This document shows positions 1-9,954 of a stretch of 47,763 nucleotides of DNA, piece by piece. The notes under the pieces are model-generated. The model worked only from the letters and a program-made list of their open reading frames with translations, searched no databases and was not told the origin of the DNA. The stretch is from Penium margaritaceum (taxonomy: Eukaryota > Streptophyta > Zygnematophyceae > Desmidiales > Peniaceae). The translations under genes were made by a program, and so were the position numbers. Location: positions 5,702-53,464 of the forward strand of contig SZWC01015234.1 of assembly GCA_023375785.1 (NCBI GenBank), written 5' to 3'. Each line of letters begins with the position of its first letter. Within the stretch, counting starts at the first letter, position 1.

Positions 1-95
<95 letters not shown>

Positions 96-127
96 ACACA
101 CACACAGACACACACTCACACACACAC
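1..127. repeat. (CA)n microsatellite
   Basis: Almost pure CA dinucleotide for about 90 bp, then CA with occasional C, G or T interruptions. It fades into CA-rich sequence that continues to about 170. No gene is visible. Confidence 0.97.
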
Positions 128-585
128 ATGCACACGCACACACAAGCACATGCGACCCCATCCCACTCTCTCGTGCACCCCCACCCCTTACACTTTTCTT
201 TTACTTTCCCATACCACACGAGCACATTCACCCATTCACACACTCACACCCCTCCCATCACTCCTCCCCATCCCTCAGGAAATTGCCTTTCACACACTCC
301 CTCCCAGAACCTACCCCTCCCCTCTCCATTGCACCCATCCTCACGCCAGAGTGTGGTCGCAGCTGACGGTTCCGGAGCAGCCTCTCCCTCCCCCGACCAC
401 GCTCCCCCCCCCCCCCCCCCCCCCTCCCCCCCCCCCCCCCCCCCCCGCCCACGCTCTCCACCCCCCCCCTCCCCGTCATGGCACAACCGCACCTTGTACC
501 CAGACTCACAATGCCCCACAATCTCCATCTTGTCACCACCCACCTGTCTTCGCGTTGCTACAGCTGATGGGTTCGGAGCAGCCTC

Positions 586-620
<35 letters not shown>

Positions 621-700
621 CTTTGCCTTCCCTATCTGAACTTCCATCCTCTATTTTTCAAGTTTTCTATGCCAAACACCCACGTTTCTTTTGTACTCCA
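128..700. repeat. C-rich low-complexity region with two long poly-C runs and a diverged duplicated motif
   Basis: The sequence is strongly C-rich on the plus strand. Near-homopolymer C runs lie at about 405-446 and 588-619. Each run is preceded by a related stretch of about 35 bp containing GGAGCAGCCTCTCCC (about 358-392 and 560-592), so a unit of roughly 200 bp appears to be duplicated. The open frames here encode only Pro, His, Thr and Ser simple sequence and are compositional. The C-runs can form i-motif or G-quadruplex structures and their lengths are prone to sequencing error. Confidence 0.8.
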
Positions 701-1059
701 ACAAACCCACAATACTGGCTCGATCGGGCCGAATCCTTAAAAGTCCCCCAGCTTACCCAATTGCCCCGTTTTTCCACTGGGAGGGGGTACCTGCCCATCG
801 ACTGATTGTGATCAATCGGCCAATTGAGTAGGTCTTACCTGAAGTAACAGGATAACCCTGGGTCTTCTAGAGAGTGTCGGCATTACTCCTGGGGCACGGG
901 TGCAAATCCCCGGATTTAATCTCTACCCCCACGGCCACGTGGTATCTTCACCCCTCGGATGGTGGTATTATCCCTCTCGTGCATCCCGGCCCACCCAGGT
1001 CGCGGTTAGTGGAAAGATAGGGGTGGATTTTACTTCCTACTCAAGAGGTAACCCAAAAA
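701..1059. other. No recognisable gene
   Basis: Mixed-composition sequence upstream of the first recognisable gypsy RT homology. It may be decayed retroelement sequence, but no motif, RNA gene or repeat could be assigned. Confidence 0.5.
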
Positions 1060-2200
1060 AAAAAATGGAGAGCAGACCGGCGGTTGGGGAACCCTTTCAG
1101 ATGAGTGAACAAGAACTGACTAGGCTTGAAAAAGCAAATGGACAACATGCTCGGTAAGGGATTCATCCTTCCGTCCACATCACCATACAAAGCGTTGGTG
1201 CCTTTTTTTAAAACTAAGACCAGCAAAATGTGAATTTGAATGGACTACAAGGTGTTTAATGACATTACCATCAAGAAGTACTCTCTCCTTCCTCAAGCAA
1301 ATGGACTTTCCAACGAACTCCAAGGAGCCATAATTCTCACCAAGATCAACCTATGAAGCAGCTACCTTTGGATCCACATATCTTACAAGGATATCTAGAA
1401 GAGATTGTTTTTCGCATGCTACAGGTACATCAGATTCATGGTTATGTCGTTCAGACTTAGAAATAGCCCGCCAATATCTATGCCGGCAATGAACGATATT
1501 GTTGGGCCATAACGTGACAAATTCATCATCACGTACTCGATTATATCATGGTGTTCATCTGCAAGAGCAAGGAGTGCAGTGTAAATCGTTAAAAGGTCCT
1601 TGGCGTGAAACTTTGGTCATCGTTCAATCAAGTTCTTGGACCACATCATTGGATGCAGACAACTTTTGATGGACCAGAAGAAAGTGGAGGCGGTCGTTGT
1701 TTGGCCAATGCCTACCAATGTTCGGGACATTCAGGTGTTAATGGGATTCTACAATACCGTCATTCATTCATACGAGATTATGTGAGGTTGTTAGATCATC
1801 TTTCTGATCTCACTTGTAAAACGGCAGAGTAGAGCAAAAGAGATGAAGAACAATAAGCGTCAAAATCTCCAACAAACATTGTGACCTTGGTGTCGGCCTT
1901 ACGATTGGCAGATCCAATGGTGGACTAAATCATGGCTACTGATGCATCTCATGGAGCAATCAGAGCCGCTTGTTTTCAACACAATAGCGTGGAGAAAAAC
2001 CAGCTGCACATTTTTCAAGAAAAGATAGATTAGCTGAGGGGTGTAAAAAATGAGATGGTGGCATTCGTGCAAGCTTTGAAAACATGAAGACACTACTGAA
2101 ATGCCAACGATGTGCCATCCACACCGATCACCATACCCTGAAATATCTGAAGATGGCCACATCCAAGCCATCAACACATTCAATGGTTGGAGTTCCTTCA
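1060..2200 (+). pseudogene. G1 reverse transcriptase and RNase H remnant
   Basis: Fragments in several frames match the gypsy RT. One is the N-terminal segment from 1060 (SEQELTRLEKA). Another, near 1225-1290, reads as a decayed DY-x-FND-x-TIKK motif, the counterpart of VDYRALNDATIKN in G2. A third, near 1430-1450, reads RFMVM, the FMVMPFG segment. The catalytic Asp pair could not be placed with confidence. Around 1895-1965 a fragment reads LADPMVD followed by ATDASHGAI, the start of the RNase H domain, where DAS contains the first acidic residue. No continuous reading frame remains. Confidence 0.7.
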
Positions 2201-2449
2201 GTCTGGCTTTGTCTGCAACACCGAGTACTAAATTGGAAAAAAAAAATCCAGCAAAACGTCTAATTTGGTGACAATGTTTTCTGGAAAACATCATTATGTT
2301 ACTCGTTGAATGAATCTGGCACCTTGCAAGGCTAGCCATAAATGGTTACGAGGACTTCTCTATGTATGGAGAATCAAAATCTTTGTTTGAGAGGCCATAT
2401 AGGCGACAATGATTCACTCATCAGGTCATCGTACCACTCAACCAAGAGC

Positions 2450-3425
2450 TATGTCACATGCTATTGAGGGAGTGCCATGACACCGGTCCGGGTAGACACT
2501 TTGGTGAGGAAAATCATTGAAAAAAATCAATAACTCATGCAAGACGAGCGACATGTGTCAATGTCATAGGTTGAAAACACCGAAATCCCCAAGTTAGCTT
2601 CAACCACTACAGGTACCAAAGGAACCATAATCAGTTATCCCCATGGACTTTGTTACAGGTGTGCCTGTCACACCGGAGCGTTTTGACATACTCTTTTTGG
2701 TGGTCAACCGGCTCACAATGATTTCACAGTTTATCCCGACAAACCAACGATAACGGTCATCGTCAAGGGAACGACACGACTATTACTCAATGATTTTTTC
2801 CGACTCTACAGCTTTCCCTTCTCCTTCACAAGGGCAGTAATGGAAGCCTCAACAGCAGATTTTAGCAAGTTTTTCTTGACTTGCTATGGTATTTGGATTT
2901 AGCTATCTACAGCCTTCCATCCCCACACCCATGGGTGGATTGAGCACACCAATCATACACTTGAAAAATTGCTTAGCATGTTGTGCGAGGCACATAGTTT
3001 TGATTGGGTTGTCAAGCTACCGATTGCCAATCTTTCATATAGATTAGTGACCTTTGTAACCATTGGTAGAATCTCATTCAACGTGTTTTATGGAAAACTG
3101 ATTGTAGAGTTAAAGTAACATATCGAGAATCCACATCCGATGGCGAGAAATCTAATGCATCTAGGAAGAGACTCACCAAATGCTTGCAAAGATTCAAGGG
3201 ACAATAAAACAAATGGCACACAAGCATCAGATGAACACCAAGTTCCAGGTTGGTGATCATGTCATAATCAGCGCGGTGAACTTCAAGTTGTATAGACAAG
3301 TCACTGCAAAAGGTCAAACATAAGTGGTTGGGTTCATTCGTGATCAAGGAGACGGGGAAACCTCTCATTGCCAAGCTTCACCTCTCTCGTAGCATTGCTA
3401 TCTCTCCGGTGTTCCACATCAGCCG
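2450..3425 (+). pseudogene. G1 integrase remnant
   Basis: Broken gypsy integrase. Near 2465-2510 the sequence reads LLRECHDTGPGRHFGEE, which supplies the His pair of the N-terminal HHCC zinc-binding domain. PMDFVTGVPVTPERFD near 2640-2690 contains the first catalytic Asp. DGWIEHTNHTLEKLL near 2930-2975 matches the segment with the catalytic Glu. The C-terminal part near 3235-3425 reads QVGDHVII and then SPVFHISR, the usual gypsy integrase C-terminus. Several stops and frame changes show it is dead. Confidence 0.75.
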
Positions 3426-3472
3426 AATCTTAACTCTACCAGGACACAAGCGAGTATTTCCCCATCAGAGAC

Positions 3473-3619
3473 GTGCCTCCTTCACCACTTGTACACTGGG
3501 CACAATGTTTAAAAGACATTCTTGGACACCACCGCGAAGGAATAGTCACCAAGTATCTGGTCAAGTGGCAGGGCTACATCTCGCAACACACTTGGATATT
3601 GCGGCTAAGATGGGGGATG
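3473..3619 (+). pseudogene. G1 chromodomain remnant at the integrase C-terminus
   Basis: The frame from 3473 reads ILGHHREGIVTKYLVKWQGY and then HTW. This is the core of a chromodomain: the aromatic-rich YLVKW-x-GY strand followed by the conserved Thr-Trp. In chromoviruses this domain is fused to integrase and directs insertion towards modified chromatin. It lies immediately before the polypurine tract (GGGGGATG, 3612-3619) and the LTR, as expected. It is out of frame with the preceding integrase segment, so a frameshift lies between them. Confidence 0.75.
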
Positions 3620-4454
3620 TGTTACGTCCCTGGCGTACACAATTTCCTATACTCCACGCCTGGGTAATCATACCCTCACATTCATGGCTCGCTGTGCATC
3701 GACCTCCAGACTTTTATGTCATTAGGCGGAGGGCATTCTAGCCAACTACCTCAACCTCTAGTATTCTTTTCGTGATGGTTTTAACAGGTTTGAGCACTTT
3801 CTAGAAGTGTCGATAAAACTATCATAGATGTCTTTTGTATGGTATAAATATACAACTGACCCTTTCACTCTTTCTACACACACATCATCAGTACGCATGA
3901 ATTATTCAAAGTGAAGCCCTTAGGACACTCCAGTGTTGGACACACAATGGATCTTTTGTTCGTCGTGCCTCAACCACATACAATGATGGAGTTTGTAGTG
4001 CCCACTTTGGATCGAGAGCTCAATCGATGATCAGCATAAACTGTGTACCATCTTGTTAACGTCGTGGAGAATACATGTGAAAGTTTTCATGCACTGACGT
4101 ACGCTCATGGCCGATAAAACTGGATGTTTTAGTTGTGCATGCATTTTGACTTATGCATGCATGTGGTTGGGTTGCTGATCTCATAGGACCACGTGTCTGG
4201 TCTACTCCAATGTGATGAAAATCACCATCGGATCAACGGGTCGGATTTGATCCCTGAGTGGCGGGCAGGCAAAACACTCACGTGGGTGGCCCAGTCGACT
4301 GGCATTTACCACCTCACAAGGTCGTTTCTCTCGTTGTTCTATTCTCACTCGTTTCTAAGAACCTAAGTGTTTTCCTCTCCACCTCCATGGCCTGTGTGTC
4401 CCTCCATGCTCCATTGTAATTGTGAGCTGCTCCACACTGCTAGCCTCCATTAAC
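3620..4454 (+). repeat. G1 LTR (about 835 bp)
   Basis: It starts TGTTACG right after a polypurine tract and ends about TTAAC, three bases before a tRNA-iMet-type PBS, so the ends form the short inverted repeat TGTTA/TAAC. It contains a clear TATA motif. No second copy is present in the window, so the limits rest on these signals only. The same LTR has the pol 3' end of G1 on its left and a PBS on its right. Confidence 0.65.
3843..3850 (+). promoter_or_regulatory. TATA box in the G1 LTR
   Basis: TATAAATA, within GGTATAAATATAC, lies about 220 bp into the LTR. This is a plausible position for the retrotransposon promoter. No expression evidence is available. Confidence 0.5.
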
Positions 4455-4457
4455 TTT

Positions 4458-4469
4458 TGGTATCAGAGG
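4458..4469 (+). other. Primer-binding site (tRNA-iMet type) after the G1 LTR
   Basis: TGGTATCAGAGG matches the complement of the plant initiator tRNA-Met 3' end (TGGTATCAGAGC) at 11 of 12 bases. A PBS belongs after a 5' LTR, so this LTR also served as the left end of another element copy. Confidence 0.75.
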
Positions 4470-5285
4470 AGTAGAGTACAAGCAACTAGCGTTAGGATGT
4501 TGATCTCTTCTCGATGCCCAAAGTGTATCCTGCGGATTCACCGCCACCTTTGTCTCTTTGCTGGCTGCAAAACCAAAAACAACCACTCTTGGCTCTACCA
4601 AATACCTTTTGCTCAGCCCAGGGAGGAGCAGAACTAATTGTACATCTTGTGCCAGCCCACATTGTGGCCATCCATACCACAAACGCCCTTGGCTAAGCGT
4701 GTCTAATACCGGATGAGCTAGGAAAGTAGCCGAAGCGTTAGGACCATTGCAGTCAAAGCCAGCCTTCTCTGTCGTATGCTACAAACTTCAAAAGTCTTGA
4801 TGGCCAGGATTTCCATGGGAGCTGCTATCTTGGCTACAACAGCAGCGGCATGTGCAACAACGTAGTAGTTGTAGCAAGAGTGTTGCATCATCAGCATCAA
4901 TTGCCTTGCTCTAGAACCGTATTGGCAATCTCTACCATCGAGGTGGAATGATCTAGAACCAACTTTTGGCTAGCTATCTGTAGCAGTAGCAGGAGTAGTA
5001 GCAGCAACAACAACAGTAGTAGTGGGAGCAGCAACACCAGCAACAACGTCTACAAGAACGCAGCAGTGATAACAAATCTGCCTCAGCACCAGAAACATTT
5101 GTGCTCAGCAACGTGGTCTTGGAAATCTCCGCCGTTGCTTCTAGTTGATCAGGGCCTAGTCGCCGACTAGTCCCACCAGCAATCGGATCTGGGTCCAATC
5201 ACCGGTTAGCAGTAGCCACAATAGAAGTAAGAGTGATAGCAGTTGCGAATGCAACAATACAACCGTAACAACCGTGCTACAGTAG
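4470..5285 (+). other. Retroelement leader fragment with CAG/CAA/TAG trinucleotide-rich tract
   Basis: Sequence following the PBS, with no gag recognised. At 4845-5060 it is rich in GCA, GTA and CAA trinucleotides, reminiscent of the CAG-rich leaders of the copia elements further right. The fragment then runs into the assembly duplication. No coding region is supported. Confidence 0.5.
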
Positions 5286-5816
5286 CGTAGTGGTGGTAGT
5301 TTCCAGTGCTAAAAGTGGTCCAATACGGACCCAATCGCTAGTTGGCTACCAACCACACTATCGTTTTCATCACCGTAGCAACAACAGTAGTGCTACAGTA
5401 GTAGATACGTAGTTTTCTTGTTGAGTAAGGTGATTTTTCTAAAACTGAACATCTCCACACGAGCTGGCATTATTGTAACGATAGCTTGTCACACTAGCGC
5501 CGCTAGCAGAGACTAAAATATTTGTCTGATCCGCATAATCTACCTCAGAANCGTAGTGGTGGTAGTTTCCAGTGCTAAAAGTGGTCCAATACGGACCCAA
5601 TCGCTAGTTGGCTACCAACCACACTATCGTTTTCATCACCGTAGCAACAACAGTAGTGCTACAGTAGTAGATACGTAGTTTTCTTGTTGAGTAAGGTGAT
5701 TTTTCTAAAACTGAACATCTCCACACGAGCTGGCATTATTGTAACGATAGCTTGTCACACTAGCGCCGCTAGCAGAGACTAAAATATTTGTCTGATCCGC
5801 ATAATCTACCTCAGAA
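5286..5816. repeat. Assembly duplication around a single N (265 bp x 2)
   Basis: 5286-5550 and 5552-5816 read as identical 265-bp copies separated by one N at 5551. An exact duplication abutting a one-base gap is the signature of two overlapping contig ends joined without merging. It should be treated as one genomic segment unless long reads show otherwise. Confidence 0.9.
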
Positions 5817-5928
5817 GCACCTATGTTTCACATGGCGTAACATGGAGTGCCCCATCTTCCCAACCAATGTTCTGCTCCATTTATTCTACGCGCTAACTAT
5901 CGATGTTCTGCTACACGTAACATGTGGG

Positions 5929-6089
5929 TGTAGTGTGGCAGTGCCACGCCGACCGGTCGAAGGAGCCACGTGGCTCGAGCGGGATCACCTGGGACTATTG
6001 GCGGTGAGACAGGATGGCTTGAGGGTCGGAGACCCTCGAGCACCACGGTTTTGGCCTAGTCGGCCAAGGATTCCGTCGAATCCGCTGCA
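5929..6089 (+). repeat. TRIM 5' LTR
   Basis: 161 bp, TG...CA ends, roughly 92% identical by eye to the 3' LTR. Near its 3' end it contains the inverted repeat TTGGCC-TAGTC-GGCCAA (6051-6067), which is also present in the 3' LTR. Confidence 0.92.
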
Positions 6090-6090
6090 T

Positions 6091-6102
6091 TGGTATCAGA
6101 GC
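6091..6102 (+). other. TRIM primer-binding site (tRNA-iMet)
   Basis: TGGTATCAGAGC is a perfect 12-base complement to the initiator tRNA-Met 3' end. Two bases later CAGGGTTCG follows, close to the complement of the next stretch (T-arm) of the same tRNA. Confidence 0.9.
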
Positions 6103-6156
6103 TCCAGGGTTCGAATCCCACGTCGGGATTACCGGAGATGCCAAGGCGGCTCTCAC

Positions 6157-6168
6157 TAGTGGGGGGAG
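6157..6168 (+). other. TRIM polypurine tract
   Basis: A purine-rich run ending GGGGGGAG lies immediately upstream of the 3' LTR, where plus-strand DNA synthesis would start. Confidence 0.8.
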
Positions 6169-6328
6169 TGTAGCGTGGCAGTGCCACGACGACCGGTCGA
6201 AGGAGCCATGTGGCTCGAGCGGGGTCACCTTGGACTGTGGGCGGTGAGACGGGATGGCTGAGGGTTGGAGACCCTCAAGCACCGCGGTTTTGGCCTAGTC
6301 GGCCAAGGATTTCGTCGAATCCGCTACA
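6169..6328 (+). repeat. TRIM 3' LTR
   Basis: 160 bp, colinear with the 5' LTR with scattered substitutions and a 1-bp deletion. It is followed at once by the GTGGG target-site duplication. Confidence 0.92.
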
Positions 6329-6333
6329 GTGGG

Positions 6334-8072
6334 GAACACAGAAACAAGGGTGTGAAGTTGTACCGAAGGCTTGAATGGGTTGTTAAGTGTATGGAACACA
6401 CAAAACGTGTGATGTACCGTAAGGGCTGCATAAAAAAGAGGAGTATAACAGATGAATCAATAATAATGATTCAAGTACGTAGAAGGAGGTTCTTACGTGG
6501 ATAGATGCAACACATAATGAGAATAACTCCGTTTGTGGAGTTTCCATACTATGGTTTTATGTTGTTCTGTGTACATTAACTTGTTTGAAAACATCAACCT
6601 TCATTTTCTTCTTCTGCTTCATGGTGTGAGGTTACTTGTTTGATTTCCTTATCAAAATATTCGTTGACCATGGTTATTGTATTCTTGTATAGGAGTTATG
6701 GATGAATTTAGTTGGGATGTGGAGAATGGATAGATTCTTTAGGTAATCTTGTTTTCCTTGTTGTCCTTATGAGAGGTGATAGGTCGTCGAGGGGAAACCA
6801 ATGTTCGAGCCTATCTAATTCCTCATCCACCGGAGACTCAAACCTGGCCAAAGTGTTCAAACTTACAGGCTTACCTGAACGGCTGGACGGCCACCTTGAT
6901 ACTCGGGCGATTCTGGCTATCCACGTTTTCTAAAATGTCAAAGTGTTTGTCTATCCCTGACTGGCGTCTCGCGGACCTGAACTCTGATGATGGTTTGATT
7001 GAAGGATCTGAGTTGTCTTGCATTTTCTGAGGTCACATGCCGGTTCTAACCTAATGGGGAGTATTGTTTTGAATTTATTCACTCCCGAAAAACATGGGCC
7101 CTTGAAAGCTTGGCGTTAGGGTGGCGTACGAGGTGCAAGTTTCATGTCAGGTTGGAGTCTGGCGCTGACGCAATTTATCGGCAGATCAATCCTGTGGTCA
7201 TCACTAACCGTCACATCTCGGACAGGTAACTTGTTCGAGTAGGCGCTCGCCATGCCCTCATGTCTACATCGTCACCGAATAAAGTGGCTACTAGTCAGGT
7301 CAACGCCTCGGACATGTTTGCCCATGAAGAATTCCCTTTATTTTTGTCCAATGCATCGGTGATGTTCCTTGTATTGGAATTGATTATTTTCTTCTGCAAA
7401 AATATGATGGCACCCGATGTGGTTTCCATGGACGCCGGGTCCAGCGTGACGTTGGATGGCTTCATCAAATTTGAGCTCTGTTCGAGGTCGGGTTTAATGA
7501 CTCCACCCAGCGTTGCGTTGGATTGAGCAAGGTTTAAGTTTGAGCTACTTTGCAAAGAATGGTATATTGTTCTCCGTGTCAAGATGGATCAATAGAGTTA
7601 TCCAAGTGAAGAAATTCTACACTCGACTGCGTCATCATGATGTGACTAGAGGTGCAGCAAGGGCGGTGTTTACCACCGTGCAAAACTTGTTCATTATGCA
7701 CCCGCCAAGTGGGATGCGCCACTACATACGAATGATTTGCACTTGTAGGTTCTCTCCGTCTATTCTTTGCGAGTTTGCTTGTGATTACCTAATCCACTGG
7801 AGGAGTCAGTCCCACATATTATTCTAGATCGCAAAAGTGGAAGAGTTGGTCCAGAAGTAAGAGAGGAATTGTTGCCACGTTCTGCTCAGCGTATCAGGAA
7901 TAGGTTTTACAAACGTGTATGAAGAACAGATTTGTTACATACCAGACATACATGAGTCCCCAAACTTTCTGAATGGGTATCTCTGTTGTTACACAAATAG
8001 CCCACTACACGTGGAGACCCCGATTTTTGCTCCGACGGTCGAGGACAATTCGACAAACTGCCCTCGTCCTCT
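6334..8072. other. AT-richer region without recognisable genes
   Basis: Several frames of 70-105 codons exist (for example 7513-7827 plus, 7295-7582 minus) but none shows a motif, family resemblance or protein-like composition. It may be decayed repeat DNA or unique intergenic sequence. No RNA gene was seen. Confidence 0.55.
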
Positions 8073-8484
8073 GGCGATCCTTCTTGCACATTCTGACAAC
8101 TTCGACTACTTTCAAGAATCATTGACAGAAGTGTCACGGCCTTTTGTTCAACTTCTCAACGCATCAAGATTTATGGAGATGTATGAAGATGCATCTAGCA
8201 TCTTCGCCAATGATCTTCAAAGCCCCCCGATTCCTTGGCGGAGCTTCTCAATCCAACCACTCATGATGCGACTCCACACGCATCACTCGACAATCGACCC
8301 GGCGACCCCGACTACGTCTCATTTGTAACTCGACACTTGTATATATTTGTTTAATTGTTTCGACACTTTTCATCGAAGTATACTTACCGCAAATTACAAA
8401 TTGCTCAAGTTTCCTAAATTCTTAAACTGTGCTCTACCTCGCAAATCCCACATGTTCGCCATCCATGCTTCATTCGACATAACA
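8073..8484 (+). repeat. G2 5' LTR (left limit 8073 or 8132)
   Basis: Homology with the 3' copy begins at 8073 (GGCGATC). The canonical TG start is at 8132 (TGTCACGG), and both copies end ...ACA. From 8132 the LTR is 353 bp; counting the extra 59 bp it is 412 bp. A possible TATA motif (TATATAT) lies near 8339-8345. The right end is fixed by the PBS two bases further. Confidence 0.8.
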
Positions 8485-8486
8485 CT

Positions 8487-8498
8487 TGGTATCAGAGT
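8487..8498 (+). other. G2 primer-binding site (tRNA-iMet type)
   Basis: TGGTATCAGAGT differs from the initiator tRNA-Met complement at the last base only and lies directly after the 5' LTR. Confidence 0.85.
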
Positions 8499-8661
8499 GC
8501 AATGGTGCTGGAGGCATATGACCACTTTACTCATCTGGAGGACTACCTCGCACAAGTTGACAGTGCATCTCACACGTCAAGACTTTGCACACTTCCCGAC
8601 TACGAAGTGAAGCGAGCGAGCGCACCCGATGACCAGTAGCGGGTCTTAAGCGACAAATTCA

Positions 8662-9417
8662 ATGATGGAGGAGCAGAATGTGACCATGCATGAAAACCCT
8701 GAGGCGACGGAGAATGTTGGCATGGCAGGCTACACGGCAGCAGGGTTAGACTCAATGGTTTCAAGGGCCAATCTGGCCATGGACCCGATGTCGAAAAACC
8801 AGCCGTCCCTACCAACAGCCTCAGCGTGTGCAGTAGGAACACCAAGTGGCATCGAACGACAGGCGCGGATCAATGAGGAATTGGCAAACCGCATCTCCAT
8901 GCTCGAGGGAATCAACAGCCATCTCCTCCAACAACTCAATATCACGATGGTGGCTCTTCACAATGCTAGTGCAGAAGAGGCAGCGCTCATGAAGAGAGAC
9001 ACCCAACTCTCAAACGAACCCAAGATTCATCCGGCCCCTCCTACACTCTTCGATCATGCAAACTCCAAAGGACCGACGGTTTGGATGTAGCTGACGAGCT
9101 TGGAGGTGCACTTCACCACTGTTGGGGTCAATGAAGATCAGGAGAAAATTGACCTCAAAGCTACTATTCTGTGTGACACGGCAATGAGTTGGTGGTCCGA
9201 CCTAAAGGCCATCCAACAACAACAGGAGGCCGGCGGGGCCACATCGACGGCCAACAGCACCCGTCTCGCATTGATAACCGCAGGCATTCTACCCCTGGAG
9301 CAGATGCACCCGCAATGGCAAGTCACGCTCACGCCACCAATCGACTCCGGCGAAGTCTCGCGCACGATGCTCGCATGTGTTAGACGATTGAACGAGAAGT
9401 CTGACGCTCGGTAGAAT
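8662..9417 (+). pseudogene. G2 gag (capsid) pseudogene
   Basis: One frame runs 8662-9417, interrupted by a TAG at 9088-9090. The N-terminal part (about 140 residues) has a helical, leucine-spaced stretch (NRISMLEGINSHLLQQL), possibly coiled coil. After the stop the sequence LEVHFTTVG, then EKIDLKATILCDTAMSWW, matches the Ty3/gypsy capsid signature of a hydrophobic helix, an aromatic pair and WW. ATG 8662 is the first Met in this frame and gives a plausible start. A decayed zinc knuckle (YYNCEKIGHVA, near 9758-9793) lies further on in another frame, with its first Cys replaced by Tyr. Confidence 0.75.
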
Positions 9418-9954
9418 CTTGAGTGCCTTTCTTAGTACTACAGTGTGGTAGAGTACACGCAGAGATTCTGCGTGATCATCACTAGTGTAGACATCGCCAC
9501 CGACGAACTCTGTTTTCACTACAACAATGGTCTCAAATGGGACATCCAGTGAGCAATCGCCATTTTAAGTATCCAGCACGAATTACCACGGATGATAACA
9601 GCAGCAGAAGGGTCGACATTGTTTACTAATATGCTCGGATCCAGAAATCCTACGCCAGGCGACCTCCCAACCACAATCATCGTAGAAACGGGAAAGGCTA
9701 CATGGGAGACTCCTCCACTCCAATGGAGGTGGATGCCTTCGACCAAAAAGTATGCGTACCTACTACAACTGTGAAAAGATTGGACATGTTGCTTAGAACA
9801 GTCGAAGCAAGCAGTAGGCCAAAAGGGGGGAAAGTCGCAAAACAATGAGTCAGTAGGAGTTAAAGTCGCGACTCTTGTCTGAGAAGAGCCATCTACGCCA
9901 AACGATCCTCCATCCGGACGGCTCACGACGTCCCAGAGGATTTTCAAGATCACT

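Larger units (their letters stand above)
1060..4454 (+). mobile_element. Ty3/gypsy chromovirus remnant G1 (5'-truncated, with 3' LTR)
   Basis: A heavily decayed Ty3/gypsy element. In order it holds traces of RT, RNase H, integrase with a C-terminal chromodomain, a purine-rich tract and an LTR. No gag, protease or 5' LTR is recognisable upstream of 1060. The RT start aligns with the better kept copy G2 (MSEQELTRLEKA here, MSDNELTKIKKQ in G2), and both keep the following phrase on a terminal primer-grip-like segment with TSPY. Stops and frameshifts occur throughout. The order RT-RNase H-integrase places it in Ty3/gypsy rather than copia, and the chromodomain points to the chromovirus branch. 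Confidence 0.8.
5929..6328 (+). mobile_element. TRIM: complete miniature LTR retrotransposon (400 bp)
   Basis: Two direct repeats of 161 and 160 bp flank an internal region of only 79 bp. The 5' LTR starts TGTAG and ends GCTGCA; the 3' LTR starts TGTAG and ends GCTACA. A PBS lies one base after the 5' LTR and a purine tract (AGTGGGGGGAG) abuts the 3' LTR. The element is flanked by the direct repeat GTGGG at 5924-5928 and 6329-6333, a 5-bp target-site duplication. There is no coding capacity, so it must have moved with proteins from a larger element. The LTRs differ at roughly a dozen positions, indicating an old insertion. Confidence 0.93.

Noticed and set aside
1..127. Telomeric repeat at the window start
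   Set aside because: The unit is the dinucleotide CA, not a plant-type telomere heptamer.
128..805. Pro/His-rich frames of about 200 codons and Gly-rich frames on the other strand
   Set aside because: Produced by CA and poly-C simple sequence; no recognisable protein.
6052..6125. A tRNA gene between the TRIM LTRs (A-box and B-box matches)
   Set aside because: No acceptor stem or full T-arm stem can be formed (only three T-stem pairs), and the same bases are explained by the PBS and tRNA complementarity.
7295..7827. Overlapping frames of about 95-104 codons between the TRIM and G2
   Set aside because: No motif, no family resemblance and no supporting codon pattern; reported only as unassigned sequence.
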